A stretch of 64,000 nt of DNA from Lanius collurio (GCA_020086605.1 JACBWW010000018.1:14303811-14367810); one strand, 5' to 3'. Numbered from the stretch's first letter, positions 14,701-27,700 are shown. Notes: generated from the sequence alone by a model not told the origin. Translations and numbers: made by a program.

Positions 14701-17700
14701 GCTGTGGGGGGTCTAAGGCAAGAAGTTTACCTTAGCAGAGCAAATAGGCATAAAGCCCCATCTAACAGCTTTTCTCTTTCATGGTGGTTATGGGTTTTTC
14801 TCTCCCCTATAATTAGTGATTTCTTCATGTGTAATCTGCACAGAGCCAGTGTGCAGTTCTGCTCTGTGCTAGAGGATGGGGTGCTCAGAGGCAGTAACAG
14901 GTGTACAGACTTCTGGAGTTCTTTCATCTCAAAGAGCCTGCAGGGCTTGCACAGATGTGGTAAATAAATTGCCACATCAGAGTGTACATGTTCAGCAAGG
15001 TGAAAGCAGGAGTGAGAGTTCCGTGCTCTTGGTTTGTGCCCATAGTCAGAATCTGCTGGGCATCAGGCACTCACCACTCTGGTAAGATGAAAAGATACAA
15101 AGGCACTAGAAGTGTGATCATGTGCTTTGCTGCAGATCACACCATGTCTTGTTAGCATTACTGTTTAAAAGACTAAAAGAGCCCAGTGAGTTGCCTTCCA
15201 TGGAAAATGTTGAAAAAAGGAATGTATGCCAGAAGAGTGGCAGTGGGAAATGGGATGACAAGGCTTCTCTCTGCTCTGCTCTGGACAGCATGAGTCTCTC
15301 CAACAATGTGAAATCCATCCCTTTCTTAATTTTTAAATTAATTTCAGTGGTGTATCTATTCAAACTCCTGAGCAGGTGGGAGGGTTTGCTCTGCACATTT
15401 TCATTGCAGGTAACTACAGAAGGAAGGATGCTTCATCACCCCACAAGGGGTGCTGAGCTGTGTGTGTTGGCAGGAGGACAGGAATTACCTCTTCATTAGC
15501 AAGCTGTGAATGGTTGATCTAAACGTGTTGTTGTGAATTGACACCTGCAATTCCTGTCCTTCCCACGCCAGGTGCTGTCAGGCTCATCAGTACAGCCACT
15601 CTGGGCCACCCTGTGATTCTGGTTAGACCTAACCAAACCCACAAGTGGGGTGTGAGGGGGAAACAACTCTTGGTGCATACACACTTGTGTCTGGGCGGGA
15701 CCAAGAGACACACTCTTGGTCTTTCCTTAATGTTTCCAAGGCAGAGGTTTGCCATGTCTTTCAGTGGGTGTTGGCATTGCCCATGGATCCCTCTCTGGCT
15801 GATATGCAGTAAACCATTTTACCATGAAAGCTGTGGTGTTAGAGCTGTTCCCCTGAGACAGCTGACATTTCACACTCCTTGCTGAGAAGGTCTTGCTGTA
15901 GTCTGCTAGAAGGAAAGTATTTTTACTTCACCTCTGATTATGCTGCTTGCTCAGAGTCTGGTTGTGCAACTGCACATTTTTGCAAGGAGAGGAGGAAGTT
16001 CTTGGTTACCACAGATGCTGATCTTACCCCTCAGAGCTTGCTGAGTCATGCAGATGCAGCCCAGACATGACATAGGTTGCATCTCTGACTTCCCAGGTTT
16101 TTCCACCCTTGCAGACCTCCCATTGTGGTTTCAACTAAAAATAGAATTGAGGGACTTGATTCACCCTTCAGGGAAAGAGCACAAGAACAACCTGGATTTT
16201 CATGTCTGTTCCATGCAGGAGTTGAAGTTCCAAAGGCAAACATTGGTGTTGGCTTCTTGGAGAGATGATTGACTTCCTGCTTCATTCTTGGTGACTCAGG
16301 ACACTTTCTGACTGTCACGTTTTGGGTTGTGTGCTAGCTGCTGTGGCACCTGGAGATGGGAAGCCTTGCTGGGCTGGGAATTTGCTGTGGTGCTGATTCA
16401 GGAAAGCAGATGGGGAAGATGCTAGAAGATGGCTATGTTGTGATATATGATCAAAAATGCCTCCAGGAAGAGAATTGCTATACTTTTTTCACAACTTCAG
16501 TTATAAGCAACCAGCCTGGAGGAGAGCATGGAAAATGTAGAGAGTCATGAGCTTTTTCATTCTTGGTTGTGCACAGCTTCTTCATCTTTGCCCTTGAGAA
16601 AGAACAGAGCTCTGGTTTATTATTTTCCAGCTCACAGCCAAGCAGACTAGTCTCATGGAATTTGGATCCTTGCAGAAGGAAAGTTTAGAGGGTGTTGGTT
16701 TGTTTTCTTTGCTATTTATCTTGCTGGAGAAGAGGGGATGAAGCACTGGGAATGAGACAGGTATATCATCCTCATAATAATGTGATTTGTCTAGTGTGTT
16801 TTGGGATGAATCCCAGTTTCCTTTGGCTACTTTTATCCTGAAAGTTGTCGAGTCCTTATGTAAATTTCACCAAGTGAGTTGTTGATGCTTCTCTAGCAAT
16901 AGATGCTCCAGCTGAAATGAGGCATGTTTCCCAGCACGAGGGAACAATCACAGGCTCTGTGAGTGCCCTGAGGGTGAGCAGTAAGTGAGGCAGAAGCTGG
17001 AGGTACCAGCTGAGGAGAAGGCTGATTGATGGAGGCAGTGGTGCACCAGTGGCTGCCTGCCTGCCCCTGACACACTGATCTTGCACTACAGATTGATTTT
17101 CTGCTCATCTGTTTTCAAAGGTGCCTGTGATACCAGTCAAGCAGATCTTTTTAATCTCTTTTCCTATGTCTATACCATTGGGTTCAACTGGGTGCCAAGG
17201 GGCAGCACAAAATCAGAGGTGCCTGGCCAAGACAGGGCTCCTTTGACTTCTGGTTTCAGGAGGAGGCAGAGTTGGATGAGAAACAGTTTCCTACCTGGAA
17301 TTTCCTGTTTGGGTCCTGGGAAGGTTGTTAGGGATTCCAATCTTAATTAGAAATTTTCTGTTTCAATTAAGATCCCTCCCAGATAAACTTGAGCCCAATA
17401 CCAGATGTGTCACAAACTATTCCCTGCAATTGTGCTCCTTTGAAGCTCCTTGCAATAACAGGCTCTGAACATGCAATGCAGAAACCACATTTGGATTTTC
17501 TAGTGAGAAAACCTATTTGTCCCACGCTTTTTGTTTTGCTGTTGTTACTCTTAGTAACATTTGTGTGCACTAGAAAACACGTGATTAATGGTATTGGGGG
17601 AGGAGGAGTTTTGCTTTTGGTTTTTGTTTTTATGCAATTGACACAGAGAGCAGCTGTATCCAGTTAGAATAAAGGTCCCCAAGAGTGGCCAGGACTGGGC

Positions 17701-17757
17701 ACTCAAGGAAGGACAGAAAAACATGTTCAGAGCACAAACAGGATGCTTGTTTTCAAT

Positions 17758-17995
17758 ATAAAAGGCAGTTAGCAATTGCAGTAATTCATTAAGAACTAAG
17801 GCAAATGGTATGTCCTGGCAAATTTTCTGAATTAAAAGTGCTCAAGATCTTTCAAAAATTGTAATTAATTTTCAAAGATCATAGATTCATGCAAATGCTG
17901 CATTGAGAGGTACTTAACTTACAAATCCAGCCATTTGCTTGAGATAGGTGCATGGCAGATATTTAATATACATGTTTTTAAAATCCTCCTGAGGA
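17758..17995. promoter_or_regulatory. Candidate conserved non-coding element in intron 1
   Basis: This is an AT-rich block, unlike its surroundings, dense in short motifs typical of developmental enhancers: TAAT homeodomain cores, an ATGCAAAT octamer near 17889, and LEF/TCF-like TTCAAAG on opposite strands. GATCTTT (17846-17852) and AAAGATC (17874-17880) form an imperfect inverted repeat around a TAATTAAT centre. Conservation cannot be measured here, so function is inferred only. Confidence 0.3.
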
Positions 17996-18530
17996 CAATC
18001 CTGAATTCCCAAAGGAAAATGTCCTTGAAGTTGGGTATTATTTTTCATGATACCTAGATAAACATTTTTGCATGCTACTAAGCCAGTGGCTATACTCTGT
18101 TTCTTCATCACCTTTCTCTTTATATATCAGCCTGCATCTGAACTGTGTTTTCAGCTCCCCTCTGTGTTTTCAATTCTAGCTTGAGAAAGCCAACTGTTTT
18201 CAGTCCTCCCTCTTAGACCAGACCTTCCAGAGTAATTTTCTCTTTCTCTTGCCTCCTGTCCGTGCCCCAGCTCTGCTGGATGTGTCTTTCACTTGGTTCC
18301 ACTTTCCCAAAGCATGGACTTGGCATTTCTTGCTGCTGGTGTGCTGCAGTGGGAATGCCAGGACTGATGTTATTGTGAGATAGGCTGTTTGCAAGAGCAG
18401 CTCACACTCTTCAAGTTATTCTAGCCCTTACATTTCTGCAGAAATCAGATCATTTTCTGGGCAGGTGTGGCCTTTGTAGGTGCAAGGCTGAGTTAACTGT
18501 GCAGGGGTAAAGAGGAAAGGGTTTGTGAAA

Positions 18531-18582
18531 GGGCTCTTCTGCTCTTGCTCTTTTGGCTCTGAAACCAGCTTCCTCAGCACAT
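18531..18582 (+). repeat. Left arm of a perfect 52-bp inverted repeat
   Basis: These 52 bases are the exact reverse complement of 18973-19024. Pairing fails immediately outside both distal ends. Twenty-two unique bases (18583-18604) separate this arm from the assembly gap. Confidence 0.97.
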
Positions 18583-18604
18583 GAACCTTAACCTAGACTT
18601 CGGT

Positions 18605-18972
18605 NNNNNNNNNNNNNNNNNNNNNNNNNNNNNNNNNNNNNNNNNNNNNNNNNNNNNNNNNNNNNNNNNNNNNNNNNNNNNNNNNNNNNNNNNNNNNNNN
18701 NNNNNNNNNNNNNNNNNNNNNNNNNNNNNNNNNNNNNNNNNNNNNNNNNNNNNNNNNNNNNNNNNNNNNNNNNNNNNNNNNNNNNNNNNNNNNNNNNNNN
18801 NNNNNNNNNNNNNNNNNNNNNNNNNNNNNNNNNNNNNNNNNNNNNNNNNNNNNNNNNNNNNNNNNNNNNNNNNNNNNNNNNNNNNNNNNNNNNNNNNNNN
18901 NNNNNNNNNNNNNNNNNNNNNNNNNNNNNNNNNNNNNNNNNNNNNNNNNNNNNNNNNNNNNNNNNNNNNNNN
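18605..18972. other. Assembly gap (368 N)
   Basis: The run holds 368 unresolved bases. The size is not a round default, which suggests an estimated gap. Open frames drawn across it are meaningless. It is unlikely to hide P3H2 exon 1, since the flanks are not unusually GC-rich and show no splice or coding signal. Confidence 1.
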
Positions 18973-19024
18973 ATGTGCTGAGGAAGCTGGTTTCAGAGCC
19001 AAAAGAGCAAGAGCAGAAGAGCCC
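18973..19024 (-). repeat. Right arm of a perfect 52-bp inverted repeat
   Basis: This is the reverse complement of 18531-18582 without a mismatch. It begins at the first base after the gap, as expected if the right-hand contig starts with a folded-back copy of the left flank, or if a real palindrome stopped the assembly. Confidence 0.97.
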
Positions 19025-22000
19025 CGTGGGTGGTTTCTTGTGGTGTTTTTTCAGAGGAGATGCTGATTTAATGCTTCCTGTTGTTCAGTGGGATTCTCCA
19101 GTTCCCAGGGCAGGAGAGTTCATGGTGCTCAGCCTTTGCATAATGGTGTGCAGTGCATCAGCCACACACACTCCCCACGCCAGCAGAAGTGGGAGATGCT
19201 GGGTGCTGCTGCCTGTCAGTCAGGCTGGAAAACACTGCCAGATTCATGAGGAGGGGTCTAGAGAGCAGACCCCTGGAAGCAGATGGCATCCAGGGAGCCT
19301 CCTGCCTTGCTGGGAGCTGGGGAAGAGGAGAAGGTCATAGCAGGGGGTCTGAGCCAGCTCCACAGCAGCTCCATAGCTCCATGAAGCTGCAACTACTAGT
19401 GAAGACAATAGTTCCTTAGAGTTTTACTTATAAGCAAATTCCCCTGCACTGGATAATGAATTATCAGATCCAGACAGAGGAAGTCTCTCATAATTCTCTT
19501 CCTCTGAGGTAACTCAGATTCTTTGTGAATTAACTTGCTGTACAAACTATAAGCACAGGATACAAAAACAGTGGTTAAGAATCTCCTCCAAGTAGTACTG
19601 CAGTGGATGGAAAGTTAATATAGGTCAGACAGCTGTGCCAAATCCCAGCTACACAAACTGGGTAGCATAGTTTCTGCTTTCCTATATCCCTTCATATGCT
19701 GTGTGATGTAAGCATCAGTAAGCAGCTCAACATGTGTGTCTGTTGCAATCATGTCGATGGATAAAGCCACACAGAATATGTGCTCCTTGGGCTAAAGTTG
19801 TCTTTGCAGAACTGGAGATGGGTTTTCCACCTTTCCCCTCTCACTCTGTTATCTTCAAAGAGAGCTGATAACCTTTTTACTTGCCATAAGCTGCTGATAG
19901 ACAATAGCAGACCAGCCTGTGAGTGAGCTGTCACTGAGCAGGGTCATCATCCTACACCATTGCAGAAGTGACAAGTGTTTGACACCATTTATTTTTTTCC
20001 CCTTTTCCTTTTTCGCTTTTCCAATTTCCATCCTATAATGAAGTTTAAATTCACTTGTTTCTGGCTGATCACATTTTGTCAGCCTTCCCAGCAGCAAGTA
20101 GTGCTTGGCAGGGTAATGCTGAGAGTGCATGGACCAAATTTATAAATACCTTGAAATTTAGGTTGAATGCTCCAAATTTCAGTTTTTATAAGGGGAAAAA
20201 GGATTGCTTCATGTTACAGAAGGGAAGTGGAAGAAATGGAGAAAATCAAATGCTTCAAGCAAGGTCTTGTCCAGGAATGGAATCCAAACAAATGCTGTCA
20301 GCTTGTGGCCTGTACAGAGAGAGGCAATTTGGGAAGGGGACGTGAGCTCAGCCCTGTACTCCTGTGTCCGGGTACTTGGCTCTGCTGCTGGTGGAGGATG
20401 GGGAGAAGAGGCCAGTGATAGCCTGAAGATGCCCTTTCCAATATGAGGAAGAGTCCTCAAAATGAGGAATTAGATAACAAGGGCCCCTCACACTGATCAG
20501 GTAAAGGAGATGGGCAGGTGTGGGTGTCCTCCCCAGGTGACCTCTGTGAGTGGTGATAAGTGGTGGAGAAGAGGGTATGTGCAAGGGGTCCAATCTGGAA
20601 AGTGTTTGTCCTGTAAATTCTGGATTGTGATGCAACCTAGGTGGGAGGGGAGGTATGTGTGTGTGTGACATTTATCCTGCAGAGTTTTGGGATGCTCCAC
20701 GGTTGTTCTGGCATGTTGACTACCTGGATTTATTGCTTCAGTGTGACCACCAAAGTCCTCCCCAATTGCACACCTGTGTCTCACCTGTGAAATGAGGCTT
20801 GTAACCATGGATAAATTCATTATATTTGGAAATTTTCATCATACATAAATATTAAAAAAGGCCAGATACAAACCTGCATGAAATTCTGGGTGAGAACTGT
20901 TAGACATTTTAGTAGGAGATGAGCAGTGATTTAGGGGAGAGTTGATAATAGGGATTATGGAAGAGTTGAACTGTTATGTTTCTGTTTTGTTAATTGAAAA
21001 AATATCCTGGGTAGGAAAAAAAACCCAAAACAACACAGTAGATTTCTGTCAGGAACTGGACACCATTTTGGTTTTGCCGTGTGGTGTGAGAGAGTAACCC
21101 CATTCAGCAATATATTCTGATTAATGTGTTGGTTCCCTTCTCTGGAACACAGAGATCAAAGGTTTTTAGAAAATTCTTCCTTCCCACACAGAGGGCTATT
21201 CCTAGTATTATTTTTGCAACTGGGGTTACCAGAAGTTTTCCAGGAAGAAAATTGCAAATCTCAGTGCTCCATGGGGCATCTGCTTAATTTAAATTTTTTT
21301 CCTTTTTTTTTTCTTCTACGTGAGACATTTTGGAGCCTGTACGTAACCAGACATTCGTGTTGACTGATTCTGGCATGTCACAGAATGAGCACCTTGTAGC
21401 CTGAGCCAGATGTGGGGAGGCTAATGAGGTGTCTGTAACCTGAGTGTGAAAACCTGAAGCTGCAGCAAAAATCTGGAATTTGATACCTCTTGAGGTAATG
21501 GAAATTAGTGCTTTAGGCAGAAGAGAAAGTGCAGATTTGGGGTAAAGTGCTATTAAAGGCAGTGAAGCAGTACATGAATTAGAAATGAGGGATGTTACTT
21601 TGAGAACTGAGTAGTTTCTCAAAAGTGAGGTCCCTGGAAAAGCTTTCATGATACTTCTTTATATTTGGTTATTTTAAGTGCTGAGAAAACACAGCTTGCA
21701 AACATGGAGTTTAAATCCATAATCCACTTTTACCTGGAGGATGATGTCCTCTCTTGCACTGAGAGCCAGAGCATGGTGGGGATTGTGGTCCAAGTCCCTG
21801 CACAGGGTCCAGAGCTCAGGAGTGGGCCATGAGTGGTGACACAGCCACTTCTCCCCACTAGTCACACATAGATGGAAAAGGGGGCATTAGGGAAAGAGAC
21901 CCTTTTGAAAGCTACCATGGGATGCTGGATTTTCTTCTGCCTTGGCAGGAGCAAGGAAACTCAAATTTCCAGCTGTGTGCAGTCCCTTCAGACCACTGTC

Positions 22001-23759
22001 ACTCATTTTGACATGCTTGGACCTCCCCCCCCATAGCTCAGAACTGTTAAGTGACAGTGTTTTTCTCTTCACGTGGCCTTTTGACAACTCCCTTGGAATG
22101 TGAAAGCGGGTTGGGCAGCACAAGTAGCAGAACCAGCCAGTCTCATTAGCTGGAGACATGGCTTTGCCTTCACCTTTCTGGTTCTTCATCCTTGAAATGC
22201 AGACTGTGGAGCACATCCCACCATCCCTGGATAGCTGGGAGTCTGTATGCCATCTTCTCAGAGCTAAGGCAGGTCTCCTCCCATGCTCCCAGTTCCCATT
22301 GCCTGCTTGGGAACTGAGCCCAAGGAGTGGTGCCAGATGAAGCAACCCATGGAGCTCAGGACATGTGGTGCATGCTGTTGCCCATGCTGGTGAAATCAGG
22401 GCTATCCTGTGACATGGTTTTTAATCTGGAACTTGCTATTTGCTGTTCCCAGTGGTTTCAGGCTGTAAGATCTTCCTGGTCTCTGGGGTGAGATTCCTTC
22501 ATACTTGCAGCATAATATGGATGTTGTGGGCTTGGAGTGGGGAGAAACTGCTTGTGCCTGTCCTGGGCTGCCAAGCTCCCCTCAGGTGTGTGAAACTGCA
22601 CTTAAATTTGAATGAAGATTTTTTGTGGTGGCATTATCCTAAAGTAGCAAGGAATGTTTTTATCACCTCTTGGAAAACCCACATAGCTAGGGGTATCTTG
22701 CTAGCACCCGGGCATTGCATGTGTCACAACTACCTAGACAGATTGAAATAACTACTTTAAATCATCCTTCTTACTTTAGGGCTTTTGCTTTCTTTTGAGA
22801 GAGGGCTCTTCATTCATATAGCTTCGGGAAACTTCATATGTTTGTTTTCATCATATGTCTGTTTGGCATGTTGAAGCAAAATGATGTGAGTGACCTTTAG
22901 GTTTACAGATGAAGCCTGGTTTCCCATCCTAGTTAATTTAGGATAGCTGCAGGAAAATCTCAGAAGCACTGAGATAGACATTACAGATGAAAGCAGAAGC
23001 TGAATGGCTTGAAGAGGTTCAGCACTTTGGAAATTTGTAAATATTCAGCTGAGAGTAGCAGAGCATGTGTGGGATTTACTGGGTGTCCTTGGCAACCTTC
23101 GCCTGTTTATTGGAGCAGAGCAGAAATAGCCATTATTTAAAAAACAAACCCAACACAACAACAAACCAGGAAATATGTTTAAATTTTGCTTGAGGTTTCC
23201 CTGAGCACATAGATTAGGTGGCCTTGCTGTTATGTCCCAGTGAAAGCCAAAGGCACAGAGAGGAGGCACAGGGGGCACAGAGCAGAGCCGTGCTGGCCCT
23301 GCTGCCCCAGTGGCTGCTTCCTGGCGGATTGCAGCCGGAGCCCTGGCGCCTTGGACAGCATCCTCCAAGCACTGCTTACTCTGCAGCTGCTCAGTGCTGT
23401 CTGTGGGAGAGCTGCTCAGCATGTTTCTCAGGGATCTTGGAACGTGTTTTCAGCACCACGTGGATCACATGAAGCCCCTGGTTCCTGCTGGAGCAAAGAC
23501 GGAAGCTAGGTCCAATTCCCTGTCTGTGTGATGGAAACCTCCCCATCCCTGTTATCTGCCAGGCCCCTCCCAAGGAGTTTCTGAGAAGGGAGCAGCAATC
23601 TCTGAATTCGGCTCCAAAGGACTGTGGAAAACCAGCCTCTCTCCTATGCAATCTGCTGTCATAAACATCAGCACAGAGCCTGCGGGACAGATGGATGAAT
23701 CCTCCAAGCCCGTGCTGAGAGGGACCACTCCATGTCACCGCATGGCTCTGTTTGTACAG

Positions 23760-24095
23760 CACTGAATATTCAGCGAGGTTGTTCCTGTTCCAAGTCCCGA
23801 GCTTTGGTTTAACCATCAGACAAACCCCTGCTTCCTGCAGCATCCCTGTCTGCTCGCTCAGCCCCGAGGAAGTCGAGGCTCTAATGGAGCGAAGCTGCAG
23901 CAATTCGCTGGAAGGGGCTGGAGTAATTACTGACAAGGCTGTTTACATATCAAGTTCCCTCGTTGTGTTGCACTGATTTGGCACTTTGTGCTCAGCTGCC
24001 GGTTTAATGCTGAAGCCAGCCTTTTCCCAAGCTCGGCTGTGAGACAAACGCTTATAAATGTGTTGCCTAATTGCTGTTACTTAATTAAGGGTGAG
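23760..24095. promoter_or_regulatory. Candidate conserved non-coding element in intron 1
   Basis: This block has more CpG than its surroundings and several transcription-factor-like cores. It starts with the 12-bp palindrome CTGAATATTCAG (23762-23773), includes GTAATTACTGA and GTTTACATA (forkhead-like), and ends with CTTAATTAAGG-type homeodomain sites. It has no coding frame of note. Its enhancer status is only suggested by texture. Confidence 0.28.
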
Positions 24096-24362
24096 AGCAT
24101 GCCAGCTCTGCATCCTGGCATTGCCAGGGAAGGGAGGCAAGGAAAATGGGGAGGGGGAAGCTCAGAGGAAGCCTGGAGCACAGTGGGTTTGTGCAGGTCT
24201 TAATGGTCTGCCAAAATGCTGCTGAACTTTTTCACTGGGCTGCAAAAAACTGTTACAAATTTTTCTTTCTCCTGTCCCTTCTTCCCCACATGGAGGCAGC
24301 TCTGCGAGCCAGCAGCTTGGTATGGATGGGATGGATTGGTAGGGAAAGTTTTAGGTTTAACA

Positions 24363-24425
24363 AATCACAGAATCACAGAATATTCTGAGTTGAAAGGGAC
24401 TCACAAGGATCATGGAGTCCAACTT
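24363..24425 (-). mobile_element. CR1 LINE 3' end fragment
   Basis: The + strand reads as the reverse complement of an avian CR1 3' terminus. The octamer-type tail (AATCACAG repeated) is followed by the conserved GAGTTGAAAGGGACTCACA-type segment and GGAGTCCAACT. The element is therefore inserted in minus orientation and 5' truncated to about 60 bp of recognisable sequence. The usual next CR1 segment is absent or too diverged to follow. It has no coding capacity. Confidence 0.8.
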
Positions 24426-24686
24426 GTCCATGAATGGCCTGTCCTGGAGGTTTGTTTCTGGCTATCCTTATGTTTGCTTTGAGTGTGTGGGGACTGGGTG
24501 TCCTGTGGTTGCCAGAATCTGGGGCAACCCATCAGCGTGGAGCAGTGCAGCACCAGCAGAGCTGCCAGAAGGGACTGAAAGCAGAGCGGTTGTGTTTGTT
24601 TACTGCTGTGCACTCAGGTGTCTCTGCACCCATGGGGTAGACAAGCCCTGGTGCTTCACCAGTCTGACTCTTTAGGTCTAATTTCA

Positions 24687-24774
24687 TGGGGGGTTTTGGG
24701 GTTTTTTTTTGGTTGTTGTTTTGTTTGTTTGTTTGTTCTTTGTTATTTTGGTTTGGTTTGAGTTTTTTTGTAGT
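24687..24774. repeat. G/T-rich low-complexity tract
   Basis: 51 consecutive bases (24687-24737) consist only of G and T, followed by further TTTG-type sequence. It includes G6 and G4 runs and (TTTG)n. It is too poor in G3 tracts for a standard four-tract quadruplex. Confidence 0.85.
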
Positions 24775-27700
24775 ATTTTACTACCTTGCACTCTTGGACT
24801 TACAGAGGTAAGAAAGGCTTGCATAATCTCTTCCTGTGCAGGGGTCCTCTTGTGGGGAGCTGGAGGCTGAGCAGCACTGGCCTGGCTGGCCTCACTGGTG
24901 GGAAGTGCAAACAGGAAGGTGTTGATGTTCAGGCTCAGTCACCAGTTCCCAGCCAGCCTGTTTTTAGCATTAACTGTCTGCTGCAAAGGAAAGGCCACGT
25001 TCAAGCAGAATATCCCTCTGTGGGTCTTGGATGGCAGTGGCATGGGTGAAGGAGTGAATGAGTGGGTGTTCCCTTTTGCTGCCCACAGATGGGTGTGTGC
25101 AGCTCCTGCCCTTGGAGTTCAGAGAGGGGTTTAGATCCATCTGCAGAAGTGCACTGAGCCTTTGCTGTGGTTAAATGGCTGTTCAGACCTGGAAGGAAGG
25201 AGTGGAACATAAGATCAAAGCTAGATGGATGAGGCTGTGGGTCTCAGACATCTGCTAAGTACATTGCAACTGGCTGTGCTGCAACATTAAATTCCCAATG
25301 TCTCTTGCAGAGAACTCCCGTTGCCTGCATTACATGGCAGCCCAAATACACAGCCTGTGCTGTGCTGCAATAGGGTTTAATTTTTTTTCCAGACCAGCTT
25401 TTAATCCACTTACTTTTCAGTAGGCCTTTTTGAACATAAATGAATGCAATTAAATGTGTGTTTCCCAGTTGGATGAAGGCAAGGTAGAGGAAGGCAGATG
25501 GCCTGGAAGGGAACACAAAGACTTTGGAGCAAACTGCTCTGAGGTGCTCTTATGTGGTTTTTGGAGTTCATGAGCATCCAGTGAGGAAGATGCCAGGGAA
25601 AACGTGGCTTATACCCATGTGAATTGCCTTGATCAGAATACTCCTGTTTGTTGTAGAAGTGCGTGGGACTCGTCAGGGGAAGTGGTGAGGAAATTAATGT
25701 CTTTGGGATCTCAGTTATTGCTATGTAGGAGTGTGAACATGCTGTGCTGTTGCTGTAGATCTGTTGCAGCTGTGTCATCTGATGAGGTGCTGAGCAAAGA
25801 GCTCTTCAGGCCAAGGGGGATTGGTGTCACTCAGTGTTTCGCAGGATTTAGTGCACCAGAGTAGCTTATGAGGGACCTCAGAGTGTGTGTGCATACGAAA
25901 GGGTATGATACAGGTCAAATTTAATTCTCACACTGCTGTGAAGGCAATTTTTCATTTCTTGTTGAAGTGTGGTGTAGATTGAACTGGACCAATCCTGAGG
26001 AAATTCCCCCAAGTCCTTTGACTGGTGTGACAGTGGAGTTCAGTGCCTGCCTGTGATCAGCTAAAACCTGAAGCTTGCTACTTGGACTGAGGAAAAGGAA
26101 TCCCACAAATCTGTCCGTAAGCTTGAGTTGCTTAAGAGGACCTCCTGGGACTGAATCTTTGGTTTGCTTGCCCACCATTTTGACAGGTGAAATGGGATAT
26201 GGTTTCAGTGCCTGAGTTCAGTGCTTTCAGAACCAGACTGAAGATTTTTTTTAATGAAAATCCTCTTCAAACTTTAAAGGGAAAAGCCATGGTTTACTAT
26301 CAAATCTTCTCCCCAACACAAGGTTTGTCCCAACAGTGCTCTCAAAATGCTCCCACTCTTGCTGGCACCAGGTCAGTTTGACACTGGCGGGAGGCTCAGG
26401 GTGCTGCTGGGAGCAGATCAGTGACCATCCTGTGCCTGGGGAAGGTGGCATGGGCTCAGGGTCACCTGCTGGAAGGGAAGATAGCCTGAAGGTTAAGGGA
26501 TGCAGAGGATCAGCTTCGTCTCAGCTACAAGGTCCTAAGGTCTGTAGCATCTGCCATCAGTGGAACTGGGGGAAGGGGCAGGAGCGATGTTTTTGAGGTT
26601 TTGGTGGTTTGGGGTGTAGCTGTCTTGCTCCTTCCCTCCCCATGGCAGCTCAGTGGGGACAGGAGCCATGCTCAAAGCAGATTGCTCACCCCCATGGTGA
26701 CAGCAGGAGCACCAGTGCTGTGTGTGGAGATGCAGCACAGCTGCTTGGAGTGGGTGAGAGATGAGAGAGCTGCTGCCATGGCCTCCTCAGGCCTCTGGGC
26801 AGGGATCCCAGAGCCGCTGCCTCAGAGCTGCCGGGGGGACAAGGTCTGGGGGGGTGCAGGGAAGCCAGGGACCCACGAGCTGGGGCAGGGTGACCTCTGA
26901 GCTGTCCTGTTCCCTCAGTGAGGGCAGCAGGGCAGGGAGCGGAGTCATTGTTTCCAGTCTTGGCTTTTACACTTTATTGCTGCTGCTTGAAGCAAACCGC
27001 TTTGGCTGGAGGAGCTGTGGGGGGTTGCAGACAATGGATGCTCGCATTTTCCAGCTGTGAGAAACTTAATGACATTAACTCCCCAGCCTCCTGTGTTTTT
27101 TGCTGATTTAATTTATTTTCTTCTCTCTGGCACAACCAGCTAAAGAGCTGCCAGCAGCCAGATAGACCCAAATCCTGGCCCCCACCACTGCCCTTCCACT
27201 CTCAGGGACCCTGGTCTGCCAGGCTGCCCTCCAGCAGCAAAGGGGTTTCTTGCTTATTGGAAGCAAAGTGCTGCACATCTGGGGTGCAGTGGGGATCCCT
27301 GGTCTTTCCCTTCCCTGGAGGAGCTGTAAATGTGCATTAACCTGATGGGTGTGTGGGAGGGAAGTGTCTTCTCCTTGAGAGCAAGGAAATAATTTGTTTT
27401 GTGCATGGAAAAGGCAGCTATTCTCTGCACAGACTACTGAAGGCAGCAAAAGCCACGGGGTCTGAGCATCCCAGAGAAGGGGAGGGCACAGGGATTTGTT
27501 TGCCAACTCCATGGCCCTGCTCACCCACAGCCACCAGTGTCCCTACCTTTGAAGGCCCTTCCTGCAAAGACTGGCATCGCTCTGTGTCGCTCCCAGGCCC
27601 TGCATCAGTCGCTGGGCTGCAAGGTCAGTGGAGCCCTGGGCAGGGTGAGGTTTGAGCCTCACACCCTGGTGTCTCCAGTCATTCTCTTGAGCTCTGCTGT

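Larger units (their letters stand above)
1..18604. other. Non-coding DNA, probably P3H2 intron 1 (5' block)
   Basis: I find no exon with family similarity, no RNA gene and no CpG-rich promoter in this block. Open frames are short and overlap on both strands without recognisable motifs. Because P3H2 exon 1 is missing and the gene's first intron is very long in mammals, this is most simply intron 1. If exon 1 lay inside unrecognised sequence, part would instead be upstream flank. Small details are an imperfect tandem pair at 2514-2545, an A16 run at 5766-5781 and a CTG-rich patch near 11009-11022. Confidence 0.6.

Noticed and set aside
18605..18972. The gap as the hiding place of P3H2 exon 1
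   Set aside because: The flanks are not GC-rich, no signal peptide or donor-like sequence abuts the gap, and an upstream location is simpler.
18574..19066. Open frames running through the assembly gap on both strands
   Set aside because: They consist almost wholly of N. The short real ends are the inverted repeat, not coding sequence.
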